Below are positions 1 through 6,326 of a DNA stretch of 8,994 nucleotides, piece after piece (position 1 is the first letter of the stretch; every line of letters begins with the position of its first letter). Location: positions 1-8,994 of the forward strand of contig JAIRRU010000046.1 of the NCBI GenBank assembly GCA_031255815.1. The letters are read 5' to 3'. The translations under genes were made by a program, and so were the position numbers. The notes below the pieces were generated by a model that saw nothing but the letters and a program-made list of their open reading frames with translations, was not told the DNA's origin and ran no database searches. The DNA is from Treponema sp. Lineage in GTDB: Bacteria > Spirochaetota > Spirochaetia > Treponematales > Breznakiellaceae.

Positions 1-1226
1 ACAAAACGCTCCCAGATGATCGTGTAAAGCCGGAGCTGATCCCGGGTGAGCTGATCCTTTACGCTGTCCGGGGTATAGGTAACATAGGTGGGCCGGATCG
101 CCTCGTGGGCGTCCTGGGCCTTCTTCCCCACCGTGTACTCTACGGCCTTTTCGGGAAGATCCCCGGGGTAGTTTTGGCCCAGCCATTCCCGCAGCTCGTC
201 CAGGGCGCTCCGGGAGATCCGCACCGAATCGGTACGCATATAGGTGATAAGCCCCACCCGGCCTTCCCCGATGTTCACCCCTTCGTAAAGCTGCTGGGCA
301 AGCTGCATGGTCTTGCGGCTGGTAAAACCGAGACGGTTCGCCGCGGTCTGCTGGAGCTGGCTGGTGGTAAAGGGCGGCCGGGGCCGCAGGGTCTTGTCGG
401 TTTCCCGGATCTCCGCCACCACGCAGGCGGCGTTTTTTATCTTGCCGATGATCTCCTCAACCTGGGCCTCGTTTCTAAGCTCCGGCTTCTTCCCCTGCCA
501 GCTTACCAGCTGGGCGGTATAGGCGGCCTTGCCCTGTCTAAAATCCGCCTCCAGAGTCCAGAATTCCTCGGGGATGAAGGATTCCACCTCCTTCTCCCTT
601 TCGCAGATAAGCCGCAGGGCCGCGGACTGCACCCGGCCGGCGGAAAGGCCGTTCTTTACCTTCTTCCAGAGCAGGGGGGAAAGGTTGTAGCCCACCAGGC
701 GGTCCAGAACCCGGCGGGCCTTCTGGGCGTTTACCTTGGATTCGTCGATGACGCCGGGGCTGGCCACCGCCTCCCGGATTGCCGAGGGGGTTATCTCGTT
801 AAAACTGATCCGCCGGATAGGTATATCCCCGTGCTTTTCGGTAATGGCGTTCCTCAGGTGCCAGGCAATGGCCTCCCCTTCCCGGTCATTATCGCTTGCC
901 AGCAACACGGTATCAGCCTTTCTCGCGTCCCCCCGCAGTTCCCTGAGTATCTTTGCCCGTCCCCGGACGGTGATGTATTCGGGCTCAAAGTTATTTTCCA
1001 CATCGATGGCAAGACGCGATTTGGGGAGATCGATCAGGTGCCCCATGGAAGCCTTGACCGTGTAGGAAGGGCCCAGGTACTTCTCGATGGTTTTGGCTTT
1101 GGCGGGGGATTCCACGATAACCAGGATCTTCTTTTCCGGTTCCTTTTTCGCGGCCCCTTTCCTTGCCCGGGTTCCGGCCTTGGGCTTCTTTTCCGTCTTT
1201 ACCGCTGTTTCCGCGTCTATCGCCAT
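1..1226 (-). CDS. topA: DNA topoisomerase I (type IA), 3' end outside window
   Basis: TopA relaxes negatively supercoiled DNA in the cytoplasm by passing one strand through a transient single-strand break held on a tyrosine. The 408 visible codons read without interruption. A Lys/Ala/Arg-rich stretch (about residues 10-33) comes before the TOPRIM domain, which opens with ILVIVESPAKAKTIEKYLG and its catalytic Glu39. The acidic motif SDNDREGEAIAWHL gives Asp112, Asp114 and Glu116. The motif GLSAGRVQS lies near residue 197. The active-site tyrosine is Tyr329 in LITYMRTDS, and AHEAIRP follows. The C-terminal zinc-finger or basic part lies beyond base 1. The start is an ATG preceded by a purine-rich GGTAGAGAG. 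It overlaps the dprA stop by 10 bases, which suggests translational coupling. The basic extension before TOPRIM is absent from the E. coli enzyme, where the equivalent Glu is residue 9. Identity is certain; only the length is unknown. Confidence 0.97.
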   Translation of the reverse strand, partial: MAIDAETAVKTEKKPKAGTRARKGAAKKEPEKKILVIVESPAKAKTIEKYLGPSYTVKASMGHLIDLPKSRLAIDVENNFEPEYITVRGRAKILRELRGDARKADTVLLASDNDREGEAIAWHLRNAITEKHGDIPIRRISFNEITPSAIREAVASPGVIDESKVNAQKARRVLDRLVGYNLSPLLWKKVKNGLSAGRVQSAALRLICEREKEVESFIPEEFWTLEADFRQGKAAYTAQLVSWQGKKPELRNEAQVEEIIGKIKNAACVVAEIRETDKTLRPRPPFTTSQLQQTAANRLGFTSRKTMQLAQQLYEGVNIGEGRVGLITYMRTDSVRISRSALDELREWLGQNYPGDLPEKAVEYTVGKKAQDAHEAIRPTYVTYTPDSVKDQLTRDQLRLYTIIWERF

Positions 1227-2137
1227 AACTCTCTACCTTTTTTTTCCTCAATTTGCACCGATTTTATATTCCATTCGTCCAATATATCCGAAGCCGCGCG
1301 GATGATTTTAGCCCCTTCCTCCGCCAGGCGGGCCGTACCCGCCCCGCCGGGGGAGGGAAGCGCGCCGGAGGAGGCCACCCAAAGATCCCGGTTCTGTTCC
1401 AGGGCGAAACGGGCGGTTATCAGGGCTCCGGAGTTTGCCGGGGCCTCCACAATCAGCACCCCCCGGGCCAGGGCGGAGATGATCCGGTTCCGGGCCGGGA
1501 AGTACCACTTCCGGGGCGGGACTCCCGGGGGATATTCGGAAAGAATGGCCCCTCCTGATTCCAGAATCCGCCGGGCCAGGGCCCGGTTTGAGGCGGGATA
1601 CACCTCGTCGGCCCCGGAACCCAGCACCGCCACCGTGGGGGCCCCGGCGGCCTCCAGGCTGCCCCGGTGGGCCATGGCGTCGATTCCCAGGGCAAGCCCG
1701 GAAACCACGACAATGCCCTGCCGGCTAAGTTCCCGGGCAATGTCGAAAGCCTGGGCCAGGGCCCGGCCCGAAGGGCGGCGGGTTCCCACGATTGCCGCCG
1801 CGGGTTTTTCCGGATCCGGCAGCCTTCCCCGGAAAAAAAGCGCCGCCGGGGGATCGTACATTTCCCGCAGCAGGGGCGGGTAAGCCGGGGAGGCCAGGGA
1901 AACCCAGCGGATCCCCCGGAGCCGGGCCGCGGCCGCGTCTTTCTCCGCCTGGACGCGGAGCTGTTCCATAGTCCAGGGCCGCCTTAAAGGGCGATCCAGA
2001 AACAGCTCTATATCCCTCTTTGAAAGTATGGCTAATTCCTCTTCCCGGTCAAATTTCCGGCAGAGTTTCCCCCGCTCAAGAACGCTCAAGCCGGGAATCC
2101 GGGCGATCATCAGGTCCAAAAGGCCCCGTTCATCCAT
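1217..2137 (-). CDS. dprA: DNA-processing protein DprA/Smf
   Basis: DprA binds single-stranded DNA and loads RecA on it. It is best known from natural transformation but also occurs in bacteria with no known competence. The 306-residue protein has a helical N-terminal region (about 1-60) and then the Rossmann-like DprA core. Visible core motifs are AIVGTRRPSGRA (115-126), VVSGLALGIDAMAHRGS (144-160), VAVLGSGADEVYP (169-181), FPARNRIISALA (213-224) and VLIVEAPANSGALITARFALE (start 227). The loop after this is unusual: where many DprA proteins have AVPG and later GTNxLIxxGA, this one has VASSG and GTARLAEEGA. No C-terminal winged-helix domain follows, as the protein ends about 20 residues after the core. 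The ATG overlaps the end of the TPR gene by 8 bases and the stop overlaps topA by 10. The dprA-topA pairing is common in other phyla. Role in DNA uptake here is unproven. Confidence 0.95.
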   Translation of the reverse strand: MDERGLLDLMIARIPGLSVLERGKLCRKFDREEELAILSKRDIELFLDRPLRRPWTMEQLRVQAEKDAAAARLRGIRWVSLASPAYPPLLREMYDPPAALFFRGRLPDPEKPAAAIVGTRRPSGRALAQAFDIARELSRQGIVVVSGLALGIDAMAHRGSLEAAGAPTVAVLGSGADEVYPASNRALARRILESGGAILSEYPPGVPPRKWYFPARNRIISALARGVLIVEAPANSGALITARFALEQNRDLWVASSGALPSPGGAGTARLAEEGAKIIRAASDILDEWNIKSVQIEEKKGRELWR

Positions 2138-2885
2138 ACCTTAACCCCATGACGAAATCCCGGTTGTTCCGGGCCTCTTCCAGTTTTTTCGCGTCCTTGG
2201 TGGTAACCAGGATGCGGTCGTAGAGATCAACGGCCTTCTCGTAGTCCCCGGTCATGTAATAGGCCCGGGCCAGGACAAACATGCCCTCCACATCCCGGGG
2301 CATAAGCTCCAGGTACCGGGACAGCTGGGGCAGGGCCTCTTCCGGGCGATCAAGCTCGAATGTGTAGAGCACCCCCAGGGCGTAGCGGGGCTTGGCGTAA
2401 TCCGGATCCAGTTCTACGGCCCGCAGGTAGGCCCGCTCAGCCAGGCCGAAGTACTGTTCCCGCTGGGAAAGCTGCTCCCCCGGCTGGGGGAAATCCAGGG
2501 AAGACTTTGCCACAATGCCCGCCGAGACGCCGGTCAGGTAAAAGACCGTCGGATCTTCCGCGTTGTAACGGATGGCCATTTCCAGAGCCTCCAGGGCGTC
2601 CTGGTGCATGCCCTTGTCGGCAAGCCGGGTGGCGAGGATCTTCCAGTAGGTTCCGGTCTGGGCGGCGTCCCGCACGTGGGCTTCCACCGCGTCCTCGTAG
2701 GCGGCAATGGCCGCCCGGAGCCCCTCGATGGTTTCAGGCGGCCCGCCCCGGGGGCTCAGTTCCGCCATCCGGGCCGCCAGGGCGGCGTTGGTGTTCCGCT
2801 TCTCGTAGAAGTACACTCCCATGATGCCGCCGCCCAGGACAAGAACCACCAGGAGGCCCAGTAAATTCTCTTTCCGTATCTTCAT
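2130..2885 (-). CDS. Membrane-anchored TPR protein, function unknown
   Basis: This 251-residue protein has a short basic N-terminus (MKIRKEN), one hydrophobic segment (about residues 8-26) and then a helical, repeat-type domain. TPR-like units are seen near 80-113 (YWKILATRLADKGMHQDALE), 145-178 (LAERAYLRAVELDPDYAKPR, a classic TPR), 180-196 (EEALPQLSRYLELMP) and 200-228 (VLARAYYMTGDYEKAVDLYD). There is no lipobox cysteine, so it looks like a signal-anchor protein with the repeats probably outside the inner membrane; this topology is inferred. TPR domains bind partner proteins, so it may be a scaffold, but no catalytic motif is visible. It starts with an ATG inside the recombinase stop (ATGA, 4-base overlap), with AGGGGAG upstream, and overlaps dprA by 8 bases. 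It is therefore embedded in the unit between xer and dprA. I do not recognise a named family and assign no function. Confidence 0.9.
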   Translation of the reverse strand: MKIRKENLLGLLVVLVLGGGIMGVYFYEKRNTNAALAARMAELSPRGGPPETIEGLRAAIAAYEDAVEAHVRDAAQTGTYWKILATRLADKGMHQDALEALEMAIRYNAEDPTVFYLTGVSAGIVAKSSLDFPQPGEQLSQREQYFGLAERAYLRAVELDPDYAKPRYALGVLYTFELDRPEEALPQLSRYLELMPRDVEGMFVLARAYYMTGDYEKAVDLYDRILVTTKDAKKLEEARNNRDFVMGLRYG

Positions 2886-3790
2886 TGTTCAACTCCCCTG
2901 CCGCCCAGCCGGGGGAGAAATTTCCGGTGGCTTTCCCGGAGCAGCGCGGAATCCACATGGGTATAGATCTGGGTGGTGCAAATATCGCGGTGCCCCAGGA
3001 GTTCCTGCACGGAGCGCAGATCCGCCCCCCCGGCCAGTAATTCGGTGGCGAAACTGTGCCGCAGGCTGTGGAGGCGGGATCCGGTTCCCAGGGAAAGGGT
3101 GGCGCGCCGGTAGTTTTTCCAGATCCCCTTCCGGGAAAGCCTCCCGCCCCTCCGGCTGATAAAGAGAGCCGGGCCTTTCCGCGGCCCGGCAAGCAGAGGG
3201 CGGGCCTCGGCAAGGTAAAGCTTCAGCCAGTCCGCCGCCACCGCGCCGAATACCGCCAGGCGCTCCTTGTCCCCCTTTCCCCGCACCCGGGCCGTGGAGG
3301 AAGAAAAATCCAGATCCTTCAGGTTAAGGGACACCGCCTCCGAAACCCGCAGGCCCGCGGAGTAGATCAGTTCGTAGATAGTCCGATCCCGGATTCCCCG
3401 GGCCGTCCCGGTATCTATCGACGCGAGCAGGGCCTCCACCGCCTCCCGGGGAAGGGTTTCGGGAAGCCGGAAGCTCCGGCGGGAACTCTCCAGCAGGGCC
3501 GCCGGATTATCCTCGCGGATCCTCTCGTCGCAGAGGAAACGGAAAAAGGATCTGAGGGCCGATACGGCCTTAGACACCGAGCGGGGATCTATGCCCTCAA
3601 CCGTCCGGCGGTACTCAAGATAACGGATCAAAGAGGGGGGATCCGCTGCCGCGGCGCCGAGCCCTTCCCTTTCCAGCCAGCCCAGAAAGTTCCGGATCTC
3701 CAGCCCGTAAGTTTCCGCGGTCAGGCGGGAACGGCGTTCCAGGGCAATCAGCCTTGAATGGTAGCGCTGCTGCAAATTTGAATTATTCAC
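2882..3790 (-). CDS. xer: Tyrosine recombinase of the XerC/XerD family
   Basis: The protein is a site-specific recombinase that likely resolves chromosome dimers at a dif site near the division septum. It is 302 residues, the usual Xer length. Residues about 5-100 form the N-terminal SAM-like DNA-binding domain, and 110-300 form the catalytic domain. All six active-site residues are visible: Arg148 (SAGLRVSEAV), Lys172 (VRGKGDKERL), His241 and Arg244 (HSLRHSFATELL), His267 (LLGHRD) and the nucleophile Tyr276 (TTQIYTHVD). The start is GTG, 12 bases after the ftsZ stop, with a weak GGAAGG close to it. The last four bases overlap the TPR gene. No integrase-type extra domains or phage genes are nearby, so this is a housekeeping Xer rather than a phage integrase. 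I cannot tell XerC from XerD from this sequence alone, and no dif-like site is seen in the window. Confidence 0.94.
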   Translation of the reverse strand: MNNSNLQQRYHSRLIALERRSRLTAETYGLEIRNFLGWLEREGLGAAAADPPSLIRYLEYRRTVEGIDPRSVSKAVSALRSFFRFLCDERIREDNPAALLESSRRSFRLPETLPREAVEALLASIDTGTARGIRDRTIYELIYSAGLRVSEAVSLNLKDLDFSSSTARVRGKGDKERLAVFGAVAADWLKLYLAEARPLLAGPRKGPALFISRRGGRLSRKGIWKNYRRATLSLGTGSRLHSLRHSFATELLAGGADLRSVQELLGHRDICTTQIYTHVDSALLRESHRKFLPRLGGRGVEQ

Positions 3791-3802
3791 GGCCTTCCGC
3801 GT

Positions 3803-5002
3803 CTACCCTTCGCTTGCCTTACCGGCAAGGTTACTGCCGGCCAGGTAGTTCATTTTTCTTATGGCCGCGGGAATTTCAAGGTCTTCCTCGTCGGAGTAGG
3901 CCCCCCCCCGGAGCGGGATACCCGGCTGCTTTGGATTGCGCCCCTTGTAGCCTTCCCATACCTCGATGGGAATAACGTCCTCGTCCTTGGGTTTTGCCCT
4001 TTCCGCCGCGTTACCGGCGCTCTTGCCCTTCTCGGCCTGGAAGCCGGTGGCGATAACCGTTACCCGGATACTGTCCCCCAGGTCGGACACCTCGGTTACC
4101 CCGTGGATAATATGCACGTCCGGGTGGGCCTTGTTGCGGATGGTGTTCACCACCTCGTCCAGTTCCACCAGGGAAAGATCCTCCCCGCCTGCCACATTCA
4201 CCAGGAGCTTGGTCGCCCCCTCGATGCTGGTCTCCTCGAGCAGGGGGTTGTCGATGGCCTTGTTGGCCGCGTCCTTCGCCCGGTTTTCCCCGCTCCCCAG
4301 GCCGATACCCATAAGCGCGTCGCCCTGGCCTTTCATGGTGGATTCCACGTCGGCAAAGTCGATATTGATAAGCCCGGTTTGGGTGATAAGGTCGGAAATG
4401 CCCTGCACGCCCTGGCGGAGCACGTCGTCGGCCATCAGATAGGCCTTCTTTACGGGGGTGTTCCGCTCTACCATGCCCATAAGCTGCTGGTTGGGTATGA
4501 CGATCAGGGTGTCCACCGCTTCCCGCAGCTTCTGTATCCCGTCTTCGGCAATGAGCATTTTGGCGGCCCCCTCGTAGTCGAAGGGTTTGGTTACCACCCC
4601 GACGGTAAGGGCGCCTTCCTCCCTGGCCAGTTTGGCAATAACCGGAGCGGAACCGGTGCCAGTCCCCCCGCCCATTCCGGCGGTAACGAACACCATATCG
4701 GATTCCTTTAAATGCTCGCGGATAAGTTCCTGATCCTCGTTGGCGGCTTTTTCGCCCCTCTCGGGAACGCCTCCGGCCCCCCTGCCTCCGGTGAGTTTGG
4801 AACCGATCTGCAGCTTTATCTCCGCCCTGCTTTTCATAAGCAGATCCTGAAGATCCGTGTTAACCGCGATAAACTCGACCCCCAACAGGCCGCATTCAAT
4901 CATACGGTTTACCGCGTTGCAGCCGCCGCCGCCGGCCCCAACAACCTTGATCACCGCGGGCGCCGGCACAAGCGGCCCCTCGTCGTGTACTACTATGTTC
5001 AC
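3803..5002 (-). CDS. ftsZ: Cell division GTPase FtsZ
   Basis: FtsZ is the tubulin homologue that polymerises with GTP into the cytoplasmic Z-ring. The 399-residue protein has the G-box loop [15 protein letters not shown] (20-34), the T3 loop [14 protein letters not shown] (70-83), the tubulin signature GGGTGTGS (111-118) and the T7 catalytic motif NIDFADV with Asp215 and Asp218. The core ends near residue 322 (VTVIATGFQ). A short linker of about 50 residues leads to the conserved C-terminal peptide [12 protein letters not shown] (372-383), which binds FtsA. A further 16 residues follow it, more than usual. The linker codons include a run of nine G. The start is GTG, set 5 bases after a strong AGGAGG. 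The overlapping ATG two bases upstream is followed directly by TGA and cannot start the gene. The cysteine in the G-box and the GGRGAGG loop resemble spirochaete FtsZ. ftsA lies 52 bases upstream. Confidence 0.99.
   Translation of the reverse strand: MNIVVHDEGPLVPAPAVIKVVGAGGGGCNAVNRMIECGLLGVEFIAVNTDLQDLLMKSRAEIKLQIGSKLTGGRGAGGVPERGEKAANEDQELIREHLKESDMVFVTAGMGGGTGTGSAPVIAKLAREEGALTVGVVTKPFDYEGAAKMLIAEDGIQKLREAVDTLIVIPNQQLMGMVERNTPVKKAYLMADDVLRQGVQGISDLITQTGLINIDFADVESTMKGQGDALMGIGLGSGENRAKDAANKAIDNPLLEETSIEGATKLLVNVAGGEDLSLVELDEVVNTIRNKAHPDVHIIHGVTEVSDLGDSIRVTVIATGFQAEKGKSAGNAAERAKPKDEDVIPIEVWEGYKGRNPKQPGIPLRGGAYSDEEDLEIPAAIRKMNYLAGSNLAGKASEG
3901..3909 (-). repeat. Run of nine G inside ftsZ
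   Basis: Nine consecutive C on the plus strand read as nine G in the ftsZ coding strand, covering part of Arg365, Gly366, Gly367 and the first base of Ala368. The run lies just before the C-terminal peptide. Loss of one G leads to a stop 14 codons after the run (TAA), and gain of one G leads to TGA within 9 codons; both remove the FtsA-binding peptide. Confidence 0.9.
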
Positions 5003-5007
5003 ATTCC

Positions 5008-5013
5008 CCTCCT
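5008..5013 (-). promoter_or_regulatory. Shine-Dalgarno site of ftsZ
   Basis: AGGAGG followed by GGAAT and then the GTG start of ftsZ. The 5-base spacing supports GTG at 5002 as the start. An ATG overlaps the GTG two bases upstream but runs straight into TGA. Confidence 0.85.
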
Positions 5014-5029
5014 GTTTGCTTTATCTTAC

Positions 5030-5047
5030 CGCATCAATACCGATGCG
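5030..5047 (-). other. Small hairpin between ftsA and ftsZ
   Basis: CGCATC and GATGCG form a perfect 6-base-pair stem around a 6-base loop (GGTATT in the transcript). It lies in the only sizeable gap of the unit, 16 bases before the ftsZ Shine-Dalgarno site. No U-run follows, so it is not an intrinsic terminator. It could mark an RNA processing or stability element, which is inference. Confidence 0.5.
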
Positions 5048-5054
5048 CTGCCTT

Positions 5055-6326
5055 TTAAAAAAATTCTCTTTTAAGCCAGGTTCCTAATTCCCGCAGAACG
5101 CCCGGCGGGCCTTTCTCCCGGGGGCGGCCTTCCCCGTTCCGTTCGGGCCCCTGCTTCTCCTGCCGCTCAAAACCTTCCACCACCAATCCTATCGCCGTGG
5201 AGTATACCGGGTTCCGGTACTCTTCCACGAGGCCGCCGCTTAAAATCCCGCCGGGCAGGGGCGAACCGATCCTTACGGGCATCCTGAAAATCCGGGAGGC
5301 AAGTTCCGCCGCGCCTAAAAGCTGCGCCCCGCCGCCGGTCAGCACGATCCCGGCGCCCAGGGGCCGGGACAGGGCGATTTTATCCAGCTTCTCCTTCGCT
5401 ATCTTGAAGATCTCTTCCATCCGGGGCTGGATCATCCCGAGTATATGGGAACGGGGGATGGGTATGGGCGCCCTTCCCCCAACCCCGGGGACAATAACGT
5501 CGTCGTCGCTGTCGTCCATACCTTCAAAGCAGGAACCGGCCTCAATTTTTATCCGTTCCGCGGTCTCGAAAGAAATGTTCTTGATGATCGAAATATCCCC
5601 GGTTACCTGTGTTCCGCCGGCGGGGATGGTAACCGTCGAATAAGGGGCGCCGTCGCAGTAAACCAGCATTTCCGTGGTTCCCCCGCCGATATCGACCAGG
5701 GCCACCCCCAGATCCTTTTCTTCCCTGGTAAGCGCCACCCTGCCGGCCGCCAGGGACTGGAGGATCAGATCGTTAACGTAGTAACCGGCCCGGTTAACGC
5801 ACTTGATCAGGTTCTGCGCGCTGGTAACCGAACAGGTAATGATGTGAACCTCCGCCTCAAGCCTTACCCCGATCATGTCCAGAGGATCCCGGATGCCCTT
5901 ATGATCGTCCACGATGTAACTCTGGGGAATAACTTCCAGTACCTGGCGATCCATCGGGATCAGCACCGCCCGGGCCGCCTCCAGCACCCGGGCAATATCG
6001 TCGCTCCCTATCTCCCGGAGTTCCCGGTCCTTTCCGGTAACCGCCACCACCCCCCGGGAATTGATCCCGTCAATGTGGCTGCCCCCGATGCCGGTCCAGC
6101 AGGAGTCCACATCCCGGCCGCTCATCATCTGGGCGGCCTCAACGGCGTCCCTTACGGCCCGAAGTGTCGCCTCGATGTTGACCACGACCCCCTTTCTCAT
6201 TCCGGTGGAGGGGCACAGGCCTACGCCGGTAATTTCGATAGTTTCATTCTCGCCGCGCTCGCCGATTACCGCGCAGACTTTAGTCGAGCCTATATCGAGG
6301 CCGACTACCAAACCGTCATTCGCCAG
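5055..6326 (-). CDS. ftsA: Cell division protein FtsA
   Basis: FtsA is an actin-like ATPase that anchors FtsZ filaments to the inner face of the membrane. From the proposed start it is 423 residues. The phosphate-1 motif GLDIGSTK is at 9-16, phosphate-2 VALVDIGGGTTE is near 208-219, and the adenosine motif VLTGGGAQLLG is near 328-338. NPVYSTAIGLVVEG near 372-385 is typical FtsA. The C-terminus VLRELGTWLKREFF is the expected amphipathic membrane helix. The start is chosen as CTG at 6326, because AAGGAGG lies 6 bases before it and it gives MANDGLVVGLDIG, a normal FtsA N-terminus. The alternative TTG at 6311 is 21 bases from that site and leaves almost nothing before the first strand. The ATG at 6319 is out of frame. 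With CTG the gene overlaps ftsQ by 11 bases; with TTG there is a 4-base gap. Confidence 0.96.
   Translation of the reverse strand: MANDGLVVGLDIGSTKVCAVIGERGENETIEITGVGLCPSTGMRKGVVVNIEATLRAVRDAVEAAQMMSGRDVDSCWTGIGGSHIDGINSRGVVAVTGKDRELREIGSDDIARVLEAARAVLIPMDRQVLEVIPQSYIVDDHKGIRDPLDMIGVRLEAEVHIITCSVTSAQNLIKCVNRAGYYVNDLILQSLAAGRVALTREEKDLGVALVDIGGGTTEMLVYCDGAPYSTVTIPAGGTQVTGDISIIKNISFETAERIKIEAGSCFEGMDDSDDDVIVPGVGGRAPIPIPRSHILGMIQPRMEEIFKIAKEKLDKIALSRPLGAGIVLTGGGAQLLGAAELASRIFRMPVRIGSPLPGGILSGGLVEEYRNPVYSTAIGLVVEGFERQEKQGPERNGEGRPREKGPPGVLRELGTWLKREFF

Noticed and set aside
1238..1245. Run of eight A at the end of dprA as a programmed slippage site fusing DprA to TopA
   Set aside because: A shift into the topA frame meets TAG directly after the run, so no fusion can form. 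The run more likely reflects Lys codons near the topA ribosome site.
105..1883. 592-codon open frame on the plus strand opposite topA and dprA
   Set aside because: It is fully antisense to two unmistakable genes, its translation is Gly/Pro/Arg-rich without a recognisable domain, and such frames are expected opposite GC-rich genes.
2882..3790. Recombinase as a phage or integron integrase
   Set aside because: Length and motifs fit housekeeping Xer, and no attachment site, tRNA gene, cassette or phage gene is present nearby.
5030..5047. Hairpin as an intrinsic terminator
   Set aside because: The stem is only 6 base pairs and no U-run follows it in the direction of transcription.
5003..5054. 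Possible promoter in the ftsA-ftsZ gap
   Set aside because: A TAAGAT-like box is present, but no matching -35 element lies at a suitable distance; the support is too weak.
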